A stretch of DNA of 12,764 nucleotides, taken from assembly GCA_014825775.1 (NCBI GenBank), contig MVAQ01000364.1, positions 1 to 12,764 on the forward strand. Direction: 5' to 3'. Below, piece by piece: positions 6,668 through 12,764 of this stretch. The position numbers were made by a program, and so were the translations under genes. Numbering within the stretch: the first letter of the stretch is position 1; every line of letters starts with the position of its first letter. The notes under the pieces were generated by a model. It had not been told where the DNA came from. It searched no databases and saw only the letters and a list, made by a program, of their open reading frames with translations. The stretch is from Krasilnikovozyma curviuscula (taxonomy: Eukaryota; Basidiomycota; Tremellomycetes; Cystofilobasidiales; Mrakiaceae).

Positions 6668-9639
6668 ATGGATTCTCCAGCTCAAGCGACATCCACACCT
6701 TTGTTTAAGAAGAAGAAGCCTCAAGCCAGGGTCCGAGATCTCCAAGCTGGCTCGGACGATGAAGGTGGTGGGAATTTGACAGGTCCTGACAGTCCAGGGG
6801 AACCAGGAGCAGGTGTTTCGCCAGCTGGTTCACTGTTTTCACGGAAAAACCTCAAAGGTGCTGGTGGATCAGCCGCTAAAGGGAAACTTCTGAAAAAGAA
6901 GAGTAGTAGTAGGCTGAGTTTTGGTGGGGATGGAGATGACGAGGTGAGGAAGGCTTTGAAACGATTCCGATTGGAATTCTCTGGTCTAACAACTGCTTCG
7001 CTTTCTGTCAGGAATCCTCTCCTGGCAGCTTCGTCCCTAAGAAGTCGTTACTTTCACAATCTCTTACAGGCTCAATGAGAGCTTCATCCTTAGCGTCATC
7101 ATTACCACCTTCTCATCTAGACAGCAGTCCAGCACCAGCTCTTTCTCAGTCCTATAGTAAAGAATATCTCAACCAGCTGAAAGCAGCAACTCCCAATACA
7201 CCTTCATCGCTATCAGATAACCGGAGAAGTCGCCTGAACCAGCAGGATGTTTCAATGGACGTCGATGACGAAGTAACGTGGGACAACGGTCGAACGACCA
7301 GTGAAATGTATGGCGACTTGACACTGGATGACATTAGCTCGGCAGATATCATCCTCCCGGACGAAGACGACCTCGCTATCCCAACTCAATCACATATCGC
7401 CTCGATCAAAGCCCGCCGTGAAGAAATGAAGAAGATGGGCGCTGGTGGTGGTGGAGACGACTTCATTTCGCTTTCGAATGGCGGTGGTACCATGGTCATC
7501 CGAGACCAAGACCAGTGGTCAGGAGGAGGACCCCATCCATCATCTCGCGTGGTTAGAGAGGAGGATGAAACGGGCGAAGGAGATGACGAACACGCCGAAT
7601 TCACTGGGGCGTTGGAACGTATCCCACTGGGCAAAAAAGCTAATCGTGATGCTGCGAAGAAGCTCAAGGGCGAGATTGTGGACATGATTGTTGATGCTGA
7701 GGATGAAGATGATGAGGAGACAAGAGAGTGGGAAGATGCCCAGGTCAGAAGAGCGGAGCTGCAGAGCAGGCGGCGAGGAGAGCAGGAACAAGTTGTGAAG
7801 AAGAAGAAGGCGTATGTTCCAGCACCAAGTGAGTCTTGAGTCATATATTACATTTGCAACATGTTTATAGGGCTTATCGCTATTTCTCTCCTAATTGATT
7901 CTTTCTCAATGCAGTCCCAGCGACCGCACCTCTCCCAACTTTAGCGGCAGCCTCGAAACGTCTTGCAACAGCAGTCTCAGCACTTCAACTCTCACACAAG
8001 GAGCATGCTTTCCGTATTGAAGCTGTTCAAAAAGATGTCGGAAGTTTAGACGAGCAAGAAAATGATCTCAGGAACGAAGTTGAAAGGGTGGAGAAGAAGA
8101 GAGAGTGGGCAGAGGAGTTTAGAGGATGGATCGAGATGTTGGGTTCGTTTCTGGAAGAGAAAGTCAGTATAATAACCCCCCTCCTTCTCATGGCTACTAA
8201 TCCGCCAGCTCTAACATGTGATCCTGCTCCATTAGTTTCCTGAGCTGGAAAAGGTGGAAGAAGAAAATCTATCGCTGATCAAGGAACGTTTCGCAATGGT
8301 CAACATCCGCCGGACAAACGATGACTCCGATGACTTATCACTTTGCGTAGGAATTCCATCAAGTAGCACCTCCTCATATGATGCTGAAGAGACTATGGAC
8401 GAACTTGGTCGTGTCGTTCGCCGAGACGGTCTCGAAGAGTCCGGGGCGCGATCAGGCGTTCGAAGAGCTCGACGTAACGATCGCGAGACCCGTCGATCAT
8501 TACGAAAACAACAGAAACAACTATCTTCATCAACAAAACCTGAAGAAGATGAAGGATTCTCAACTGACTCATCTCTGTCACCGGCGGATTCCAAGGACTA
8601 CTCTGTCGCTCGAGCCAGTCTGCATCAGGAGTTCCTGGCGATCATGAGTGATGTCAAAGCTGAAGATTTCAGAAATCCAAGGAAGGGGCTGGTAGTGAAG
8701 TTTACCAGCTGGAGGGAGAAGTACGGAGAAGATTATAGGAACGCGTTCGGTGGACTGGGCATGGTTCAGGCGTGGGACTTCTGGGCGAGACTGGAGATGG
8801 CCGAATGGGATCCGTTAAGAGTGGGTCTCATAGTTTTCTTGCCTTTATGCTAGACTAATGGGTCTTTTTTTATTTTATTTTTTAAATAGTCTTCAACAAC
8901 AGTCGATTCATTCGACTTCCAGGCAGCACTATACTCATATTCGAGGCCGCCTTTACCTAAAGATCCTGAGTCAATGGCTGGTGGAGATGATGAAGATGTC
9001 GAAACCCCTCTCGGATCAGACGGTGATCTCGTGGCCGCTATCATTTCCTCGACAGTGATACCTCGACTAGTGAAGCTTTTCGAGTCAGGGGTGTATGATC
9101 CCTACTCCTCCGCTCAGACAAGAAAAACTGTTGACTTAGTTGAGCAGGTGGAGATGAGCTTGGGTGGTAGCGGAGCTGCGAAATTCCAGGTGAGGCGTTG
9201 TCATAATTTTTCCTCTGCTCCGATAGGTTCACATTTTAACTTGAGATCCCGCTCTTATCTTACTTCTCAGACCCTTTTGAAATCAATATTCACTTTACTT
9301 TTCAACACAATCTCTGCTCGGTTGACACTTGTGTCTCAGTCTTCATCTGGTCTGCCACCACCTTCTGGAGACCCGACATCTATCTACGCTCGAATCAGGT
9401 TCCTCAACCGCTCACTTAAACTTCTCAAAAACATCTTGCAATGGCGAATGTTTAACCAAACGACGGTATCAGAGTTGGTGAATGACCTGGCTCAAGGGGT
9501 GGTGTTGAGTGTTGCTGAGACTGGTTGGAACGAAGGCGGGAAGGATGTCGCTGCGAAGGTCAGCGCGGTGGTCCCAAAGGGCGTTTTGAGGGAAGAAGTA
9601 GCTAATCGCCTAATTAGTGGTCCACCTACAGGTTGGTAG
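6668..9639 (+). CDS. GCFC/PAXBP1-like protein with Ntr2-type N-terminal region (spliceosome disassembly factor family)
   Basis: Metazoan GCFC2/PAXBP1 and yeast Ntr2 belong to a nuclear family linked to the late spliceosome, with Prp43/DHX15 and its G-patch partner. The same role is inferred here. Exons are 6668-6943, 7012-7828, 7915-8162, 8236-8820, 8890-9189 and 9271-9639, giving 864 aa. The N-terminal 120 residues are basic and Ser-rich ('LFKKKKPQARVRD' near residue 12). 'SYSKEYLNQLKAATP' (about 139-153) is the conserved Ntr2-like segment. Next come acidic stretches with 'DEDDEETREWEDAQVRRAEL', then a predicted coiled coil (about 370-460), a basic patch ('RRARRNDRETRRSLRKQQK') and a C-terminal GCFC region (about 560-840: 'DYRNAFGGLGMVQAWDFWAR', 'IPRLVKLFESGVYDPYSS'). 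Intron 4 uses a GTGGGT donor. Intron 5 (9190-9270) is 81 bp with no stop in frame, so its retention would add 27 residues. The ATG at 6668 (AGAAATGG) is the first in the open frame. Confidence 0.9.
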
Positions 9640-10596
9640 GTAATAGCGAACTGTGACACAGATGCTCTTGCTTGATGTTGTGCTGCTGGGTAACACAGAA
9701 ATGTTGAAAGACCTTCCTTCCTTCCGTCAGCCGTGCTCTGCTCTATTTATCTTATTTATAACATGCGCTGATAGAATCTGCCCACAAAATGTGGCTGAGT
9801 TGCTATCGACCTCGCGCTACTAACCAATGCGGCTCAGCACTTCCAACAGCATATTCCTGGAGGTAAGATTTCCATGCCACCGCCAAGTATTTGAACTCTG
9901 GAGTGGTTTGCAAGCATTCCTATTAACATGGGCTCTCTACTGCCTTCTTTTTTTCTGTGCTCAGCCATATATTGAGCGACAGGGTTACCTCACTCGAATC
10001 AACCCACCCCTTCTCACCACCTTTCGTTGTCTGGGTACCATTTGTATCATTTGGAAGAAGCATTCCAGCTCTGTTGGGTATTTGAATCAGGTTATTGCTA
10101 CTCTTGAGCACCCTTTCTTCCATCTCCTGGCCAGCGAAACGCTCTGGTCACCCCATCTTTTCGAGGGTTGCACAACCGCTCTTGCTTCAGACAGGGTATT
10201 CCTTTGAACGCTCAATTGCTTCGGTAACACCAAGATGTGAGTGAAACAGAGAATCAAATATTCATTACTTCAGAGCTGATTTGATTGGTCGTCCATTGGT
10301 CGTTTCCCACACGCGCTGTACTAGCTCGCACTCAGATCTCTTTGTTCGAGCCTGGTGAAGCCGGTGCTTCGCTTGGTGAATTTCAGACATAGCGTGAGAA
10401 CTTTCAAGGCCAACAGCATTCGTTAACGATTGAATCATCACTTTCTCGACGTCATTCTTCAACTTGAAACTTCAAACGTCGTCCACCTTTCCCTTTCACC
10501 CACAGTCACCCCTGGAAAACTCAACACAACTCGTCACTCAATTCATACTTGAATACAGATATACTTCTTGAAGCAATTGTGACATTCGTTGAGAAC
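9640..10596 (+). other. Intergenic region and STE7 leader, with candidate leader intron and ORF
   Basis: This 957-bp stretch separates the GCFC stop from the STE7 ATG. An ATG at 9827 opens a frame to 10207 (126 codons unspliced). It contains a good intron, 9863-9964 (102 bp): GAG|GTAAGA, a CTATTAAC branch-like site, a long T/C tract and GCTCAG. The intron length is a multiple of three, and the spliced ORF is 92 codons. The peptide resembles nothing known, so the intron may instead belong to a long 5' leader of STE7 or to a non-coding RNA. A weak GGCTGAG/CTCAGC dyad lies at 9793-9838. The C/T-rich sequence from about 10470 to 10530 looks like an ordinary fungal 5' UTR. Nothing else was recognised. 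Confidence 0.35.
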
Positions 10597-12404
10597 ATGG
10601 AGTCGTCCAGCAGTACCCCGTTCCCCAACTTGGCCCCAAAGAAGAAACGCAACATGAAAGGGCTCCAGCTCAGCGAGGCTTCACTCACTGCTCCATCGTC
10701 AAGTGAACTACCAGAGCACGAAGAATTGGTCCCACCAGTACTTTTTCCAAAAAAGTCCAGTATCAGCAGGAAGAAACCAGTCGGTTTGGACATCTCCAAA
10801 TCAATTCCAACTCGACCTGCCCCTACACCGGGAGAATATCGATCAGCGTCAGCATCCACCTCATCATCAAGAAAGAATTCATTACTGAATGGAGGTGGGG
10901 CCAACAGCAACTCATCTACTCCGCCGTCGTCTGGAGGTGCTTCTTCTGGAGGAACAAAATCCAGGCAGACGTATCACTCGAAACTGTCGGAACAGCTCGC
11001 CAGCTTGGACCTGAGTGGGAATGGGAAGCGAGTTGAGCTGAGGACTGAGGACTTAAAAGTTGTTGGAGAGCTGGGCAGTGGTAACGGTGGAACTGTTGCA
11101 AAAGTGGTCCATGTTCCAAGTGGGATCTTCATGGCTCGAAAAGTACGTTTGATCTCTCACTGACATTCGTCCCTTATTTCAGTGATTGACCTTCCCTCTT
11201 AAAATTCCAGCTCGTGCTGATAGACGCTAAACCCTCTGTTCGAAAACAGATCCTACGAGAACTACAGATCATGGCTGACTGCGCATCGCCCTACATCGTC
11301 GGATTCTATGGTGCTTTCATGGCTGATCCTCATATCTGTATCTGCATGGAGAACATGGATCGAGGGTGAGTTCCAGGAAATCTTAGTATGCACAAAAGGG
11401 TTGCTGACTTTGTCTCATCTGCACTCAGTTCGTTGGATACTGTATATCGCAATCATGGACCTATCGATATCAGCATTGTTGGCCAAATATCATATGCCGT
11501 CCTCAAGGGACTCGTCTACTTGTATGATGTCCATCATATCATCCATCGAGGTGCGCTTACTCTCTTTCCGGAAACTCTAAAAATGAATAGAGTCCCTGTC
11601 TCTAACCGCTCGCTCCTGTTTAGACATCAAGCCATCGAATATCCTGGTCAACTCCGATGGAGACGTGAAACTCTGTGATTTTGGAGTCTCTGGTGAACTC
11701 ATAAACTCGATAGCAAATACCTTCGTGGGGACGTCGACCTACATGAGCGTAAGTCATGGCGACTATTTTCGAAAGAACGAATCTTGATCGATGCTAATTA
11801 AACCTTCTTTTTCTGGGTTCGGTTCCATTTTCTGTTGGTAAAATCGCTTGTTTGTGTAGCCTGAACGAATTCAAGGTGCAGCTTACACTGTGAAATCAGA
11901 TGTCTGGTCCCTTGGAATCACGCTCATCGAATTAGCTCTCGGTCGATTCCCTTTCTCTGAATCCTCGGACTCAGACGCGGACGACCTCCCACCTCCACAT
12001 CGTCATCAGGACGAGGATCTGACAATCCACTCAGCCCAAAGCAATTCTGAAAAAGCTGCTAAGAAGGATAAGAGAAAGTCCAAAGGCGTATCGCTGGGAG
12101 GAGGTGGGATGACGATGAGTATTTTAGATCTGCTGCAGCATATTGTCAACGAACCGGCACCTAGACTCACTGGATTTGGGAAAGATGCAGAGTCATTTGT
12201 GGACTGGTGTTTGGTGAAGGACCCGTCCGAGCGGAAGAGCCCTGGTGATCTCCTGGTCAGTCTCTCCATTGCCCGTGTCCATCTTTGTAGTTGCACTGCT
12301 CACTACTCTTCTCACTGTTCCCATTCTTGCTACAGACTATGCCTTGGATGACGGAGACCCAAGCCAAGAAGATCAACCTCAAGACTTGGGCTGAAGGTCT
12401 CTGA
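10597..12404 (+). CDS. STE7: MAP kinase kinase of the pheromone-response type (Ste7/Byr1/Fuz7/MEK)
   Basis: This dual-specificity kinase is expected to sit between a Ste11-type MAPKKK and a Fus3/Kss1/Erk-type MAPK in mating and filamentation signalling. Exons are 10597-11142, 11211-11365, 11429-11550, 11624-11748, 11860-12255 and 12336-12404, giving 470 aa. Residues 15-25 ([11 protein letters not shown]) form a MAPK-docking D-site, placed like that of MEK1. A Ser-rich linker follows. Kinase motifs: Gly loop GSGNGG (160-165); catalytic Lys K182 (MARK); '[11 protein letters not shown]'; H273-R274-D275; 'IKPSNILVN'; D293-F-G295; activation loop '[18 protein letters not shown]' with phospho-acceptors S303 and T307; SPE 316-318; '[21 protein letters not shown]'. 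A charged, Lys-rich insert (about 350-395) precedes the C-lobe, as in MEKs. The loop is Ste7/MEK-like, not Pbs2- or Mkk1-like, which supports the symbol. The ATG at 10597 is the only sensible start; a nearby upstream frame opens only at TTG. The last 26 bases overlap the gene on the other strand. Confidence 0.93.
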
Positions 12405-12649
12405 AGCACTTGTCCACCACAACCCGCGTCCGTTTCACCCACTCCATCAAACGATTCTCCCTCTCATCTGTATCAAGTAGCAACATAATACATTCCTCAG
12501 TTATGCCTTATGTAGATAGTCTACCTACTCTCCAGCCCTTCGGGGTGTTTCGTCTGGGTGCGCTTCCATATGCTCGCTAGCTTTGCGTTGGTTTGATCTA
12601 CGACTTCAGCCAGGGGATCATTTAGAATCACCTTTCTTGCGTCACTCAT
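12379..12649 (-). CDS. Small protein of unknown function, 69 aa, two exons, overlapping the STE7 3' end
   Basis: Exon 1 is 12649-12529 and exon 2 is 12467-12379. They are joined across a 61-bp intron (12528-12468) with donor GTAGGT, an AACTGAG branch-like site and acceptor ACAG. The join falls in phase 1 and gives 69 codons plus TGA. The ATG is in good context (ACACCATGA). The product begins MSDARKVILNDPLAEVVDQT and continues as a charged, probably helical protein ('LASIWKRT', 'RLMEWVKRTRVVVDKC'), ending LQPKS. It has no signal peptide or membrane segment. It reads like a real protein: the frame survives the splice and the residues are balanced. I cannot name a family. Without splicing, exon 1 stops one codon past the junction. 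No upstream exon could be joined in frame between the ATG and the poly-C end, but a longer gene cannot be excluded. Confidence 0.6.
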
Positions 12650-12745
12650 GGTGTTTGGTTGAATAGAACAGAAATGAGATAATACCTTTCTTCATCTCAT
12701 CAGGAGCAATCCTCACATGAAAACAAAACTTCTCCGCTTACCGCT

Positions 12746-12764
12746 CCCCCCCCCCCCCCCCCCC
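12746..12764. repeat. Poly-C run of at least 19 at the window end
   Basis: The last 19 bases are all C and reach the window edge, so the true length is unknown. The run starts 97 bp upstream of the small minus-strand gene, in its presumed promoter. It may be a real homopolymer or a sign of a contig end or sequencing artefact. Confidence 0.9.

Noticed and set aside
7386..7844. 152-codon - strand ORF rich in Ser
   Set aside because: It is antisense to the acidic region of the GCFC gene. Poly-Ser is what reversed GAA/GAT/GAG-rich coding sequence gives.
10265..10438. 57-codon - strand ORF starting MIQSLTNAVGL in the STE7 upstream region
   Set aside because: It has reasonable composition but no family resemblance and no splice or promoter support, and it overlaps the likely STE7 leader. 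Too weak to call.
10597..12404. Ste7 kinase as evidence for a mating-type locus
   Set aside because: No pheromone gene, receptor or homeodomain gene is present in the window, so a MAT locus cannot be supported.
12664..12745. Upstream exon for the small minus-strand gene (frame reading VRIAPDEMKK)
   Set aside because: No AG between its GTATTA donor and the small ORF restores the frame, and the available acceptors are poor (GAG, AAG).

Overview
The window looks like nuclear DNA of a basidiomycete fungus, probably a Tremellomycete-type yeast or jelly fungus. The genes are compact and closely packed. They are cut by many short introns (about 50-120 bp, GT...AG, CTRAY-like branch sites), and each splices into one open frame in the models below. 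The lineage call is an inference from gene structure and from the AA14-type and Ste7-type proteins. No rRNA, tRNA, CRISPR array or mobile element was recognised.

Layout. (1) 2-130, +: the last 42 codons of an unidentified gene with a Lys-rich segment. (2) 437-1999, -: a 7-exon 2-oxoglutarate/Fe(II) dioxygenase of the isopenicillin-N-synthase-like superfamily, 369 aa, convergent with gene 1. (3) 2000-2940: a divergent intergenic region with a TATA box, two inverted repeats and a candidate spliced leader with an upstream ORF. (4) 2941-4750, +: an 8-exon secreted AA14-type lytic polysaccharide monooxygenase (LPMO) with a Ser-rich linker and a basic tail, 435 aa as modelled. (5) 4942-6430, -: a 6-exon C3HC zinc-finger protein of the NIPA/Rsm1 family, 384 aa. 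(6) 6668-9639, +: a 6-exon GCFC/PAXBP1-Ntr2-type splicing protein, 864 aa, divergent from gene 5 over 237 bp. (7) 9640-10596: an intergenic region and STE7 leader with a candidate leader intron. (8) 10597-12404, +: a 6-exon MAP kinase kinase of the Ste7/Byr1/Fuz7/MEK type, 470 aa. (9) 12379-12649, -: a small 2-exon gene, 69 aa, of unknown function, whose last 26 coding bases overlap the STE7 3' end antisense. (10) A run of at least 19 C closes the window.

The genes do not form an evident pathway or biosynthetic cluster. They mix housekeeping RNA and nuclear functions (NIPA/Rsm1-like, GCFC), signalling (MAPKK), a secreted copper oxidase and a small-molecule or protein dioxygenase. The points most worth a second look are: an in-frame TGA exposed by the best-looking splice sites of the LPMO intron 6; the LPMO leader uORF and promoter palindromes; the small antisense gene overlapping STE7; and several in-frame alternative splicing options.
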